Shown here one piece after another: positions 8,762 through 17,912 of a stretch of 64,000 nucleotides of DNA; position 1 is the first letter of the stretch, and every line of letters starts with the position of its first letter. Both the position numbers and the translations under genes were made by a program. The notes below the pieces were generated by a model. The model saw only the letters and a program-made list of their open reading frames with translations. It did not search any database and was not told where the DNA came from. Origin of the DNA: an actinobacterium LLX17 (lineage in GTDB: Bacteria; Actinomycetota; Actinomycetes; Propionibacteriales; Nocardioidaceae); the NCBI GenBank assembly GCA_000471045.1, contig KI301992.1, positions 1,620,060-1,684,059 of the forward strand. Reading direction: 5' to 3'.

Positions 8762-9952
8762 TCAGGAGGCGGGAACCCGGATGAGCAGGGCGTCGCCCTG
8801 GCCGCCGCCGCCACACAGAGCCGCAGCGCCGAGGCCGCCACCGCGGCGCTTGAGCTCGAGCGCCAGGTGCAGCACGACGCGTGCGCCGCTCATGCCGATG
8901 GGATGACCCAGCGAGATGGCGCCACCGTTGACGTTGACGATGTCCTCGGAGATGCCGAGCTTGCGGGTGGACGCGATGCCGACGGCGGCGAACGCCTCGT
9001 TCAGCTCGACGAGGTCGAGGTCGGACGGCGCGAGGCCCTCCTTGTCGAGCGCCTTCGAGATGGCGTTGGCCGGCTGGTCCTGCAGCGTGGAGTCGGGGCC
9101 GGCCACGTTGCCGTGGGCGCCGATCTCGGCGAGCCACGTGAGGCCCAGCTCCTCGGCCTTGGCCTTGCTCATGACCACCACGGCGCAGGCGCCGTCGGAG
9201 ATCTGGCTGGCGGTGCCGGCCGTGATGGTGCCCTCCTTGGAGAACGCCGGACGCAGCTTGCCGAGCGACTCGGCGGTGGTGTCGCCGCGGACGCCCTCGT
9301 CGGTGCTGACGACGACCGGGTCACCCTTGCGCTGCGGGATCTCGACGGGAACGATCTCCTCGTCGAACAAGCCGTTCTTCTGTGCCGACGCGGCGAGGTG
9401 GTGCGAGCGAGCGCCGAACGCGTCCTGCTCCTCGCGGGTGAAGGTGTCGACCGACGCGTTGCGCTGCTCGGTGAGCGAGCCCATGGCCTGGTCGGTGAGC
9501 GCGTCCCACAGGCCGTCGTACTCCATGTGGTCGAGCATCGTGGTCTTGCCGTACTTGTGGCCCTCACGCGAGTTGGTGAGCAGGTGCGGCGCCTGGGTCA
9601 TCGACTCCTGGCCACCGGCGACGACGATGTCGTACTCGCCGGCGCGGATGAGCTGGTCGGCCATGGCGATCGCGTTGATGCCCGACAAGCACACCTTGTT
9701 GATCGTGAGCGCGGGGACGTCGAGCGGGATACCGCCCTTGTTCGCGGCCTGGCGGGCGGGGACCTGACCAGCGCCGGCTCCCAGCACCTGGCCCATGATC
9801 ACGTAGTCGACCTGGTCGCCGGTGATGCCGGCCTTCTCGAGGGCGCCCTTGATGGCCACGCCACCGAGGTCGGAGCCGGAGAGGCTCTTGAGTCCGCCGA
9901 GGAGGCGGCCGATCGGGGTACGTGCGCCGGCGACGATCACGGACTGGGTCAT
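8762..9952 (-). CDS. Acetyl-CoA C-acetyltransferase (thiolase)
   Basis: Biosynthetic-type thiolase of 396 residues that condenses two acetyl-CoA to acetoacetyl-CoA (or the reverse). Nucleophile Cys88 in NKVCLSG, His350 in ISLGHPIG and acid/base Cys380 in LCGGGGQG are all present. ATG at 9952 has AAGGAGCTCCTCTC upstream. Downstream meaB follows at 11 bases. With the hydroxybutyryl-CoA dehydrogenase, the enoyl-CoA hydratase and Ccr in this window, it supplies the first step of acetyl-CoA to butyryl/ethylmalonyl-CoA. Confidence 0.93.
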   Translation of the reverse strand: MTQSVIVAGARTPIGRLLGGLKSLSGSDLGGVAIKGALEKAGITGDQVDYVIMGQVLGAGAGQVPARQAANKGGIPLDVPALTINKVCLSGINAIAMADQLIRAGEYDIVVAGGQESMTQAPHLLTNSREGHKYGKTTMLDHMEYDGLWDALTDQAMGSLTEQRNASVDTFTREEQDAFGARSHHLAASAQKNGLFDEEIVPVEIPQRKGDPVVVSTDEGVRGDTTAESLGKLRPAFSKEGTITAGTASQISDGACAVVVMSKAKAEELGLTWLAEIGAHGNVAGPDSTLQDQPANAISKALDKEGLAPSDLDLVELNEAFAAVGIASTRKLGISEDIVNVNGGAISLGHPIGMSGARVVLHLALELKRRGGGLGAAALCGGGGQGDALLIRVPAS

Positions 9953-10111
9953 GAGAGGAGCTCCTTAGAAGACAGTCTCTGGGAGACAGTGCGGCCACTT
10001 TACCCAGAGGAAATGTGCTCGCGACACGGGCGTGAGTCGGATCACTCATCGGGCCACCGCTGCCCCGTGGATCACCGATCGGCCAGCGCGGGCCTGCTCT
10101 ACGCTGCCCAC

Positions 10112-10567
10112 ATGACTTCCTCTGACACTGCTCTCGTCCCGGGCCACCTGCTGGTCGCCATCGACCACGTCGGCATCGCCGTGCCGGACCTCGACGAGGC
10201 CATCGCCTTCTACTCCTCCACGTTCGGCCTCGAGTCGGTGCACGAGGAGGTCAACGAGGAGCAGGGCGTCCGCGAGGCGATGCTCGCCGTCGGCGACTCC
10301 GGCTCGTGCATCCAGCTGCTCGCGCCGTTGACCGAGGAGTCGACGATCGGCAAGTTCCTCGCCAAGAACGGGCAGGGCATCCAGCAGCTCGCCTACCGCG
10401 TCACCGACATCGACGGCGTCTCCGCGACGCTGCGCGACCGCGGCGTCCGGCTCCTCTACGACACGCCGAAGAACGGCACCGGCGGCAGCCGCGTCAACTT
10501 CGTCCACCCCAAGGACGCCGGCGGGGTCCTCGTCGAGCTCGTCGAGCCGGCCGCCACGCCGCACTGA
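10112..10567 (+). CDS. mce: Methylmalonyl/ethylmalonyl-CoA epimerase (VOC fold)
   Basis: A 151-residue VOC-fold epimerase: IDHVGIAVPDLDEAI, NEEQGVREAML, GTGGSRVNFVHPKDAGGVLVEL. Of the four metal ligands in the Propionibacterium enzyme (His, Gln, His, Glu), three are clear here: His19, Gln68 and Glu142. The third reads Gln91 (GIQQLAY) instead of the usual GxHHxAF. I recall the QQ form in mycobacterial homologues, so it is probably a clade variant rather than an inactive protein. It interconverts the 2R and 2S forms of methylmalonyl- or ethylmalonyl-CoA for the mutase. Starts at ATG 10112 with no Shine-Dalgarno; a TACGCT box lies 7 bases upstream (likely leaderless). Confidence 0.88.
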   Translation: MTSSDTALVPGHLLVAIDHVGIAVPDLDEAIAFYSSTFGLESVHEEVNEEQGVREAMLAVGDSGSCIQLLAPLTEESTIGKFLAKNGQGIQQLAYRVTDIDGVSATLRDRGVRLLYDTPKNGTGGSRVNFVHPKDAGGVLVELVEPAATPH

Positions 10568-10590
10568 CGCCACCCAGATCCCGCACAGCC

Positions 10591-10612
10591 GACCCGGGAT
10601 GTGTCCCGGGTC
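10591..10612. terminator. Hairpin after the epimerase gene
   Basis: Perfect 9-bp stem GACCCGGGA/TCCCGGGTC with TGTG loop, 23 bases after the epimerase stop and 73 before the ccr start. No T run, as is usual in this GC-rich genome. Confidence 0.55.
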
Positions 10613-10684
10613 ACCATCCGTCGCCGTGCCGACCTGCGTAACTCGTGGGTAACATTCGGCGCGACCCCGACCCCGGAGGAACTC

Positions 10685-12022
10685 GTGCAGAACATTCTCG
10701 ACGCCATCATGTCCGGTGATCGCAGCGCCGACACCTACACCAACCTCTCGCTCCCCGAGACCTACCGCGCCATCACCGTCCACAAGGACGAGGTGGACAT
10801 GTTCGAGGGCCAGGCCTCGCGGGACAAGGACCCCCGCAAGAGCCTGCACCTCGACGACGTCCCCCTGCCCGAGCTCGCTCCCGGCGAGGCCCTCGTGGCC
10901 GTGATGGCCAGCGCCATCAACTACAACACCGTGTGGACCTCGATCTTCGAGCCCGTCTCGACGTTCTCCTTCCTCGAGCGGTACGGCCGGCTCAGCGAGT
11001 ACACCAAGCGCCACGACCTGCCGTACCACATCGTCGGCTCCGACCTGGCCGGCGTCGTGCTGCGCACGGGCCCGGGCGTCAACGCCTGGAAGCCGGGCGC
11101 CGAGGTCGTCGCGCACTGCCTGTCGGTCGAGCTCGAGAGCCCCGACGGTCACGACGACACGATGATGGACCCGGAGCAGCGCATCTGGGGCTTCGAGACC
11201 AACTTCGGCGGTCTCGCCGAGCTGGCCATCGTCAAGTCCAACCAGCTCATGCCGAAGCCGGCCCACCTGACGTGGGAGGAGGCGGCCAGCCCCGGTCTCG
11301 TCAACTCCACCGCGTACCGCCAGCTGGTCAGCAAGAATGGCGCCAACATGAAGCAGGGCGACGTCGTGCTGATCTGGGGCGCCTCCGGCGGCCTCGGCTC
11401 CTACGCCACCCAGATGGCCCTGACCGGCGGCGCGATCCCGGTGTGTGTCGTCTCCAGCCCCGAGAAGGCCGAGATCGTGCGCTCGCTCGGCGCCGAGCAC
11501 ATCATCGACCGCTCGGCCGAGGGCTACAAGTTCTGGAAGGACGAGAACACCCAGGACCCCAAGGAGTGGAAGCGGTTCGGCAAGAAGATCCGTGAGCTCA
11601 CCGGCGGTGAGGACCCGGACATCGTGTTCGAGCACCCGGGCCGCGAGACCTTCGGCGCCTCGGTCTACGTCGCACGCAAGGGCGGCACGATCATCACCTG
11701 CGCGTCGACGTCGGGCTACATGCACCAGTACGACAACCGCTACCTCTGGATGAACCTCAAGAACATCAAGAGCTCGCACTTCGCGAACTACCGCGAGGCG
11801 TACGAGGCGAACCGGCTCATCGACAAGGGCCTGATCCACCCCACCGTCTCGAGGGTCTACCCGCTGGCCGAGACCGGCCAGGCGGCGCTGGACGTGCACC
11901 ACAACAAGCACCAGGGCAAGGTCGGCGTCCTGGCGCTGGCTCCCGAGGAGGGTCTCGGCGTCTCCGACACCGAGAAGCGCGCCCAGCACCTCGAGGCGAT
12001 CAACCGCTTCCGCGGCATCTGA
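10685..12022 (+). CDS. ccr: Crotonyl-CoA carboxylase/reductase
   Basis: NADPH-dependent reductive carboxylation of crotonyl-CoA to (2S)-ethylmalonyl-CoA. Medium-chain dehydrogenase fold, 445 residues, with nucleotide-binding IWGASGGLGSYATQMA at about 230-244. The residues reported to bind CO2 in Kitasatospora Ccr (Asn81, Phe170, Glu171, His365) occur at exactly those numbers here when counted from GTG 10685 (INYN81, GF170-E171, SSH365FANY). That start has GGAGGA four bases upstream; an in-frame GTG at 10601 lies in the hairpin and is rejected. Product feeds the epimerase and Ecm, or serves as an extender unit. Confidence 0.95.
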   Translation: MQNILDAIMSGDRSADTYTNLSLPETYRAITVHKDEVDMFEGQASRDKDPRKSLHLDDVPLPELAPGEALVAVMASAINYNTVWTSIFEPVSTFSFLERYGRLSEYTKRHDLPYHIVGSDLAGVVLRTGPGVNAWKPGAEVVAHCLSVELESPDGHDDTMMDPEQRIWGFETNFGGLAELAIVKSNQLMPKPAHLTWEEAASPGLVNSTAYRQLVSKNGANMKQGDVVLIWGASGGLGSYATQMALTGGAIPVCVVSSPEKAEIVRSLGAEHIIDRSAEGYKFWKDENTQDPKEWKRFGKKIRELTGGEDPDIVFEHPGRETFGASVYVARKGGTIITCASTSGYMHQYDNRYLWMNLKNIKSSHFANYREAYEANRLIDKGLIHPTVSRVYPLAETGQAALDVHHNKHQGKVGVLALAPEEGLGVSDTEKRAQHLEAINRFRGI

Positions 12023-12040
12023 GCCCACCGGCTCACCCCA

Positions 12041-12078
12041 CGCATGGGGCGTGACCCTCACGGGTCACGCCCCATGCG
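12041..12078. terminator. Strong terminator hairpin after ccr
   Basis: Perfect 17-bp inverted repeat (12041-12057 with 12062-12078; core CATGGGGCGTGACCC) with TCAC loop, 19 bases after the ccr stop. No T run follows. Confidence 0.75.
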
Positions 12079-12223
12079 CATGTCTGTGCGCCTCGTTTTC
12101 GTGGGCTGTGTGGGCGGGCCCGTCCGGCGGTCTCTGTAGCATGGGCAGCGGCCCGCCAAGCCCCCTCGATCCCGTCTCCGTCACAGCCTCGAATCCAGCC
12201 TCGATCTCAGCCTTGGGAGCACC

Positions 12224-13357
12224 ATGTCCGACCAGTCAGGCCTGTCGATCTTCGACGCCGCCAAGAAGTCCTCCGACGCGACCTTCCCGGCCGCCCGACG
12301 CGGCGGCTACGACCCCGACGCGGTCGACGCCTGGGTGCGCTCGCAGTCGAACGAGCTGACCAAGGCGGCCAAGGCCGTCGAGACGGCCAACCGCAAGAAC
12401 GCTCAGCTCACCGAGCTCGTCGAGCAGCTCAAGTCGCGGGTCGAAGCCGTCGAGCGTCCCACCTACAGCGGGTTGGGCAACCACGCCGCACAGCTGCTCG
12501 GCCTGGCCGAGCAGGAGGCTGCCGAGATGCGCGGCCGTGCGCAGCGCGAGGCCGACGAGATCGTCACCAAGGCCGAGGAGGACGCCACGCTGACCCTGGC
12601 GGCAGCCCGCCAGGAGACCGAGGAGCTCCGCACCCGCACCATCAGCGAGCTCGAGACCAAGCGCAAGCAGCTCCTCGAGGACGCCGAGGCCATGCACGGC
12701 GACGCCGCCGCCCACGCCGCCGAGGTCCGCGACCAGGCCGAGCGCGAGGCCGAGCGGGTCAAGATCGCCGCCGAGCAGGATGCGCAGTCGATGCGCCTGT
12801 CGGCCACGCGCGAGGTCGAGCAGGCGCGAGCCGCCGCCGACCGCGAGGTCACCGAGGCGCGGCGCGTCCTGGCCGTCGAGAAGGAGCGCCTGGCGCGCGA
12901 GGCCTCCGAGAACCACGAGTCCGCCGCCGCGCAGACCGCCAAGCTCGTCTCCGATGCCGAGACCCGCGCCAAGGCCGCCGACGAGCGGGCCCGCGAGGTC
13001 CTGGCCCACGCCACCAAGTCGCGCGAGGACTCCACCAAGGAGTCGGCCCAGGTGCTCGAGAACGCCCGGTCCGAGGCCGCCACCATCATCGCCCAGGCCC
13101 GCGCCGAGGCCGAGAACCTCAAGGTCACCACCACGACCGAGGTCGAGCGCCGCACCCGCGCCCTGCGCCTGGAGGTCGAGGACCTCGAGCGCAAGCGCGA
13201 CGGCATCGTCTCCCAGATGGGCCAGCTGCGCGACATCGTCTCGACGTTCGCCCCCACGGCCCAGCCGGCCGCCGAGGAGGACGCGGACGAGTCCGAGCCC
13301 GAGCCGGAGCCCGAGTCGCAGACCACGTCAGAGAGCAAGGCGGCCGACCAGGCCTAG
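12224..13357 (+). CDS. Scy/FilP-like coiled-coil protein with DivIVA-type N-terminus
   Basis: A 377-residue protein. The N-terminal motif FPAARRGGYDPDAVDAWVRS (about 24-43) matches the DivIVA/'cellulose-binding' start of actinobacterial polarity proteins. From 45 to about 345 is an almost uninterrupted Ala/Glu/Arg coiled coil, then a disordered acidic EPEPEPE tail. In Streptomyces the scy and filP coiled-coil genes are, as I recall, next to the epimerase and thiolase genes, the same neighbourhood as here. Predicted cytoplasmic filament or scaffold role in cell shape or polar growth. Clear ATG at 12224. Confidence 0.75.
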   Translation: MSDQSGLSIFDAAKKSSDATFPAARRGGYDPDAVDAWVRSQSNELTKAAKAVETANRKNAQLTELVEQLKSRVEAVERPTYSGLGNHAAQLLGLAEQEAAEMRGRAQREADEIVTKAEEDATLTLAAARQETEELRTRTISELETKRKQLLEDAEAMHGDAAAHAAEVRDQAEREAERVKIAAEQDAQSMRLSATREVEQARAAADREVTEARRVLAVEKERLAREASENHESAAAQTAKLVSDAETRAKAADERAREVLAHATKSREDSTKESAQVLENARSEAATIIAQARAEAENLKVTTTTEVERRTRALRLEVEDLERKRDGIVSQMGQLRDIVSTFAPTAQPAAEEDADESEPEPEPESQTTSESKAADQA

Positions 13358-13370
13358 ATGCGGGTGGACC

Positions 13371-13658
13371 TCAGGGGCGCCTCTCCCAGCACGGGGTGTG
13401 CCAGTGGCGGCGCTCGTCGATGGCCGACGAGCTCAGCAGGGCGGCCTCGACCGGCCACACGACGACGTGCCCCGTGCCCGGCTGCACCGGGCGGTGGCAC
13501 CCGGGGCACGTGTAGGACTTGTGCGTGGTGGCTCCACTGAGCCGGCGGACGTTCCAGTCACCGTCGCGGCGGGACTCGACCTGCGAGCCCAGCCACGAGG
13601 GCAGCTCGCCGGGCGGGCTCCCGGGCCGGCGCGACTTGGGGACACGACGCCGGGGCAT
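13371..13658 (-). CDS. Small zinc-ribbon protein conserved in actinomycetes
   Basis: A 95-residue basic protein with one Cys pair (YTCPGCHRPVQPGTGH) and a later HWHTPCW; the Cys, Cys, His and Cys could coordinate one zinc. Streptomyces genomes have a similar ~95-residue protein often labelled 'ATP/GTP-binding', although no nucleotide motif is present. ATG at 13658. Convergent with the coiled-coil gene, whose stop is 13 bases away. Function unknown; nucleic-acid binding is plausible from charge. Confidence 0.75.
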   Translation of the reverse strand: MPRRRVPKSRRPGSPPGELPSWLGSQVESRRDGDWNVRRLSGATTHKSYTCPGCHRPVQPGTGHVVVWPVEAALLSSSAIDERRHWHTPCWERRP

Positions 13659-13667
13659 GTCCCGATC

Positions 13668-14042
13668 CTAGGACCCGGGGACGACCGGCCCTGCCGGGGT
13701 GATCGCCGTGGCGCAGTACTCGCGCACCCAGCCTGCACCGTCGCCGGCGCTCCGCAGGGCGTCGTCGAAGCCGATGGCGGACACGGTGCCGTCGAGCCAC
13801 TCGAAGATCACCTGGTCGACCAGCTGGGGCTCGGCCCCGCACTGGTACCCGCGCGACTCGACCTCCTGCACGACCGCCGCCACGGGGTCAGGGGCCGGCA
13901 TCGCCGTCACGGTCTCGACATCGGCCCGCAGGCTGGTGTGGAAGAGGGTCAGTGCGAGCAACCCGCACAGATAGCCTCCGACCGCCCACCAGGTGGCGAT
14001 GCGCACGAGCCGTGCACCACGCTGAACGGTGTTGCCAACCAC
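13668..14042 (-). CDS. Single-pass membrane protein of unknown function
   Basis: A 124-residue protein when started at GTG 14042, chosen because AGGAG lies seven bases upstream; an in-frame GTG at 14087 has no ribosome site. One hydrophobic helix (TWWAVGGYLCGLLALTLF) follows a basic N-terminus, so a ~90-residue C-terminal domain is probably outside. It has two cysteines (GYQCGAEP and REYCATA) that could form a disulfide. No family recognised. The zinc-ribbon gene follows on the same strand after 9 bases. Confidence 0.6.
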   Translation of the reverse strand: MVGNTVQRGARLVRIATWWAVGGYLCGLLALTLFHTSLRADVETVTAMPAPDPVAAVVQEVESRGYQCGAEPQLVDQVIFEWLDGTVSAIGFDDALRSAGDGAGWVREYCATAITPAGPVVPGS

Positions 14043-14161
14043 CTGGAGCTCCTGTCTTTCCCTCTCCCACACCAACGAGACCGGCACCCAAGGGTTACCG
14101 GTCTCGTCGGATCAGGTGGGTCACACGGCGCTCGCCGCCGCGTGGACCCGCGGAAAGCAGC

Positions 14162-15355
14162 TCAGTAGGTGTGGAAGCCCGCCTTGGTCTTGCGGCCCAG
14201 ACGGCCGTCGGCCACGAGCTTCTCCAGCGTCGGAGCCGGCGCCCAGCCGTCGTGCTCGAAGGTGTCGTGCAACGTCTGCTGGATCGCCAGCGAGACGTCG
14301 TTGCCCACCACGTCGAGCAGCTGGAACGGGCCCATCGGGAGCTTGGTCTCCTTGAGCGCCTCGTCGATCTCGTCGAGCGAGCCGCCGCCGGCCTCGTGCA
14401 GCTTGACCGCATCGTTGAGGTACGGGAACAGCAGGGCGTTGACGATGAAGCCGGCCCGGTCGGTGCACGACACGGGGTGCTTGCCGGTGGCGAGGCACAG
14501 GGCCCGCACCGTCTCGGCGACCTCGGCCGCGGTGTCCGAGCCCGACACGACCTCGACGAGCTTCATGATCGGCGCCGGGTTGAAGAAGTGCATGCCCACG
14601 ACGTCGGCCGGACGGCCCGTCTCGCCGGCCAGGGTGTCGATCGACAGCGACGACGTCGTCGTGGCCAGGATCGCGCCCGGCTTCGCGATGCGGTCGAGAT
14701 CGCGGAACAGCTGCTTCTTGACCTCGAGGTCCTCGGCGATGCCCTCGACGACGAGGTCGACACCGGCCAGGGCCTCACGCTCGGTGGCGCCGGTCAGGCG
14801 ACCGAGCACGGCGGCCTTGCCGTCCTCGTCGAGCTTGCCGCGGGACACGGCCTTGTCGAGGCTCTTGGTGATGCTGGCGACGACGCCGTCGGTCTTCTCG
14901 GCGCTACGGCCGACGAAGGTCACGTCGTAGCCGGCCTTGGCGAAGACCTCGACGATGCCGGAAGCCATCGTGCCGGTGCCCACGACGCCGACGGTGCGGA
15001 TCTCGTGGCGCATCTCGGGTGCGGCGGCCTCAGCGCCGGAGGCGGCGTCAGCGAAGGTCGAGCCCTCGGACGCGAGACGCCCCAGGACATCGGTGGGCTG
15101 GTGCAGCGGGTCCTGAGTGCGGGCATGCATCTCCTCGAGCCCGGCGACGACCGTCGCGGGGCCGACGGCGTCGATCAGGGCCAGCGGCCCGATCGGATAG
15201 CCGCACCCGAACCGCATGGCGGCGTCGATGTCGGGAGCGGTCGCGTAGCCGCTCTCGAACATGCTCGCGGCGTGGTTGAGGTAGGGGTAGATGAGCGTCC
15301 GGGCGATCTCGGCGCCGCGGTCGGTGCCGGCCAGACGGTCGACGATCTCCTGCAT
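14162..15355 (-). CDS. 3-hydroxybutyryl-CoA dehydrogenase family protein with extra N-terminal C-domain
   Basis: A 397-residue NAD(P)-dependent 3-hydroxyacyl-CoA dehydrogenase. The Rossmann motif GVVGTGTMASG starts at about 123, the catalytic His256 is in MHFFNPAP and Glu268 follows. The C-terminal dimer/substrate domain runs from 297 (TDRAGFIVNALLFPYLNDA). Unusually a second copy of that C-domain (YPYLNHAASMFESG, GYPIGPLALIDAVG) is fused at the N-terminus, residues 1-80. ATG 15355 is preceded by CGAGGAG. It would reduce acetoacetyl-CoA to 3-hydroxybutyryl-CoA between the thiolase and the hydratase, or oxidise in the reverse direction. Confidence 0.88.
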   Translation of the reverse strand: MQEIVDRLAGTDRGAEIARTLIYPYLNHAASMFESGYATAPDIDAAMRFGCGYPIGPLALIDAVGPATVVAGLEEMHARTQDPLHQPTDVLGRLASEGSTFADAASGAEAAAPEMRHEIRTVGVVGTGTMASGIVEVFAKAGYDVTFVGRSAEKTDGVVASITKSLDKAVSRGKLDEDGKAAVLGRLTGATEREALAGVDLVVEGIAEDLEVKKQLFRDLDRIAKPGAILATTTSSLSIDTLAGETGRPADVVGMHFFNPAPIMKLVEVVSGSDTAAEVAETVRALCLATGKHPVSCTDRAGFIVNALLFPYLNDAVKLHEAGGGSLDEIDEALKETKLPMGPFQLLDVVGNDVSLAIQQTLHDTFEHDGWAPAPTLEKLVADGRLGRKTKAGFHTY

Positions 15356-15424
15356 GGCTACTCCTCGGTAGGTAAGGGGTCGTGACACACTAGCGTGATC
15401 CTGAACGACCGCGACGGGGAGCCG

Positions 15425-15823
15425 ATGAATCGACGCAGCACTGTCCTGACGACCTTGGTCCTGCTGGCCGGAGCACCCGTGCTCGCGGCCTGTGGCGAGC
15501 AGGAGGGCGACGACCCGAGCCCCTCCCCCACGGCCACGTCCGAGTCACCCAGCGCGACGCCCGAGCCGACTGACGGGGCGTTCGACCCCGCAGCGGTCGA
15601 CCTCGTGGGCACGTGGCGCGACGACGCCGCCGACTGGACCGTCAACTTTGCTGCCGACGGCACCTACACCGTCGACTTCCAGGGCAACATCGACTTCCTG
15701 CGCGGCAGCTACGAGCGCGATGGCGCCGAGCTGCGCCTCGTCGGGCTCGACGGCAACACGCAGGTCGGCACGATCACCGAGCCGGGCCTCGTGTTCGACC
15801 TCGGCACCCTCACCAAGCGCTGA
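15425..15823 (+). CDS. Small lipoprotein with lipocalin-like beta domain
   Basis: A 132-residue lipoprotein: signal peptide and lipobox PVLAAC (Cys23), then a Ser/Pro/Thr-rich linker to about 50. The remaining 80 residues show a repeated beta pattern ([36 protein letters not shown]), as in lipocalin-like META-type folds. ATG 15425 with GGGGAG upstream. It precedes nucS by 31 bases on the same strand. Function unknown; ligand binding outside the membrane is inferred only from fold. Confidence 0.7.
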   Translation: MNRRSTVLTTLVLLAGAPVLAACGEQEGDDPSPSPTATSESPSATPEPTDGAFDPAAVDLVGTWRDDAADWTVNFAADGTYTVDFQGNIDFLRGSYERDGAELRLVGLDGNTQVGTITEPGLVFDLGTLTKR

Positions 15824-15854
15824 TGCGGCGGGGTTTGATGAGGAAGCACGGCTG

Positions 15855-16532
15855 ATGCGGCTCGTCGTCGCGCGCTGCCAGGTCGACTACGCCGGACGCC
15901 TCACCGCGCACCTGCCCCCGGCCACCCGCGTCATCATGGTCAAGGCCGACGGCTCGGTGCTGGTGCACTCCGACGGTGGCTCCTACAAGCCACTGAACTG
16001 GATGAGCCCGCCGTGCACGCTGCGTGAGGGCGTGGCCGACGACGGCGTCGTCGAGTGGACCGTGTCCGCGGCCAAGAGTGACGACACCCTGCGCATCCGG
16101 CTCGAGGAAGTGCTGCACGACAGCGCCCACGAGCTGGGGGTCGATCCCGGCCTGCGCAAGGACGGCGTCGAGAAGCACCTGCAGGAGCTGCTCGCCGAGC
16201 ACACGACCACCCTCGGCGCCGGGCTCACGCTCGTGCGCCGCGAACACATGACGGCGATCGGGCCGGTCGACCTGCTGTGCCGCGACACCGGTGGCGCCGC
16301 GGTGGCCGTCGAGATCAAGCGCCGCGGCGACATCGACGGCGTCGAGCAGCTGACGCGCTACCTCGAGCTGATGAACCGCGATCCCGCCCTGCGGCCCGTC
16401 CGCGGCATCTTCGCGGCGCAGGAGATCAAGCCCCAGGCCCGCGTGCTCGCGGGCGATCGCGGCATCGAGTGCGTGGTCGTCGACTACGACGCGCTGCGCG
16501 GCATCGACGATCCCTCGCTGCGGCTCTTCTGA
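15855..16532 (+). CDS. nucS: NucS/EndoMS mismatch-specific endonuclease
   Basis: A 225-residue homologue of archaeal and actinobacterial NucS/EndoMS, the nuclease of the non-canonical (MutS/MutL-independent) mismatch repair pathway. The nuclease triad is visible: Asp139 in GPVDLL, Glu153 and Lys155 in [10 protein letters not shown]. The C-terminal tail DDPSLRLF resembles the beta-clamp-binding tail described for Corynebacterium NucS. ATG 15855 gives the family length and removes a long shadow extension. Its last 49 bases overlap the 3' end of the convergent HupE-like gene. Confidence 0.93.
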   Translation: MRLVVARCQVDYAGRLTAHLPPATRVIMVKADGSVLVHSDGGSYKPLNWMSPPCTLREGVADDGVVEWTVSAAKSDDTLRIRLEEVLHDSAHELGVDPGLRKDGVEKHLQELLAEHTTTLGAGLTLVRREHMTAIGPVDLLCRDTGGAAVAVEIKRRGDIDGVEQLTRYLELMNRDPALRPVRGIFAAQEIKPQARVLAGDRGIECVVVDYDALRGIDDPSLRLF

Positions 16533-17776
16533 GCCTCTTCGTTCGAGCGCAGTCGGCGGTCGAACAACCACAGGGTCGCCGCCACGAGGGCGAGCGCGAT
16601 GATGGCCGACCACGGGTGGCCGATGACCGCCTCCTCCACTCCGGCGAACGGGTTGCCGGAGAACCCCAGGCGGTCGACGGTCCACCCGATCGCGGCCGCC
16701 AGCGCGATGGAACCGCCGACGACCAGCACGGCCGGATAGAACCGGGTCGTCGCCATGAGCAGAAGCGGCGGCAGGATCAGGGCTGCAGCGATCACCTGCG
16801 CCAGCTCGACCCCCACGTTGAACGCCAGCAGCGACGTGACGGAGCCGGACCCGCTGAGACCCAGGTTGACGAGGATGCTCGCGAACGCGAGACCGTGGAA
16901 GAGACCGAACACCCCGGCAATGATCGCCTCGCCGTTGGGCGCCAGGGGTCGCAACGCATGCAGCGCCGCAACACCGACCGACACGGCGACGAGCACCTCG
17001 ACCGGACGCTCCGGCAACGAGACCCAGCCCAGGCTCGCCGCGATCAGGGTCAACGAGTGACCCACGGTGAACGCCGTGACGACCACGAGGACCTTGCGGA
17101 TCGTCGCCAGCGTGTCGCCACGACGACTCCAGCGTCCCCCTGCGGCGATCAGCGGCGCCGGGAGCAGCAGCGCGACGAGGAACAGCACGTGGTCGGCGTG
17201 CTCGAGCACGTGGTCGAATCCGTACCCGACCATGTCGCCCACGCCCGAGAGCAACGAGGCGTCGACGACGCCGACCGCGAGGAACCGGGTGGAAGAGTCC
17301 AGCACGCCGGCCGTCGAGATCTCGCCGTCCACGTCGGTCAGGACGACCACGGCCTCGTGACCGTCGACGTCGGCGATGACCGCGTCGTAGCGCAGCATGA
17401 AGCCGGCGGCACCCACGCCGTCGCTGGCCAGCTGGACGTCGATCCGGAGAGAGTCGATGCCCTCGACGGTCTCCCGCACCGGGTCGGAGTACGTCTCCTC
17501 CCAGTCCGTGCCGTCGGCCCCGGTCGCGGACAGGTGCTCGTCGAGGTACTCGACGACCTCCTCGGCCTCCAGGTCGCCCACGGAGGTCTCGAGCGCCTCG
17601 GCCATGGCCGTGGTGGCGATGCTGATGGTGGCTGTGACGCCATCGTCCAGCACCTGGACCGCGATCGTGCTGCTGGAGCGACTGTGCGCCTCGGCGGCGG
17701 GCGGGACGAGCAGCACGCCGCAGGCCGCCAGGACGGCGATCAGGCCGACCTGGAAGCACGCGACGTGCCGACGCAT
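16484..17776 (-). CDS. HupE/UreJ-type polytopic membrane protein
   Basis: A 430-residue protein with an N-terminal signal/anchor (to AEAHSRSS), an extracytoplasmic domain to about 185, then six or seven membrane helices. Conserved His-rich motifs [24 protein letters not shown] and GLFHGLAFA are the hallmark of the HupE/UreJ_2 family, thought to be metal (Ni/Co or Cu) permeases. No hydrogenase or urease gene is in the window, so the metal is unknown. The C-terminus ([11 protein letters not shown]...) is coded inside the 3' end of nucS, a 49-bp convergent overlap. Confidence 0.82.
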   Translation of the reverse strand: MRRHVACFQVGLIAVLAACGVLLVPPAAEAHSRSSSTIAVQVLDDGVTATISIATTAMAEALETSVGDLEAEEVVEYLDEHLSATGADGTDWEETYSDPVRETVEGIDSLRIDVQLASDGVGAAGFMLRYDAVIADVDGHEAVVVLTDVDGEISTAGVLDSSTRFLAVGVVDASLLSGVGDMVGYGFDHVLEHADHVLFLVALLLPAPLIAAGGRWSRRGDTLATIRKVLVVVTAFTVGHSLTLIAASLGWVSLPERPVEVLVAVSVGVAALHALRPLAPNGEAIIAGVFGLFHGLAFASILVNLGLSGSGSVTSLLAFNVGVELAQVIAAALILPPLLLMATTRFYPAVLVVGGSIALAAAIGWTVDRLGFSGNPFAGVEEAVIGHPWSAIIALALVAATLWLFDRRLRSNEEAQKSRSEGSSMPRSAS

Positions 17777-17912
17777 CAGGCGCCGGGCCCGGGAGGGGCG
17801 ACCAGCATGGTGCGCACGATCATCGGTCTCTCATTCCACGGGCTGCGGGGCGACTCACTCAGGACATCCGGCCCGGGTGAACTGTGGGTGTGCCGTCCCT
17901 GTGAATAGCCCG

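Noticed and set aside
10046-12061. 671-codon frame on minus over the epimerase and ccr
   Set aside because: Antisense shadow of two well-supported plus-strand genes.
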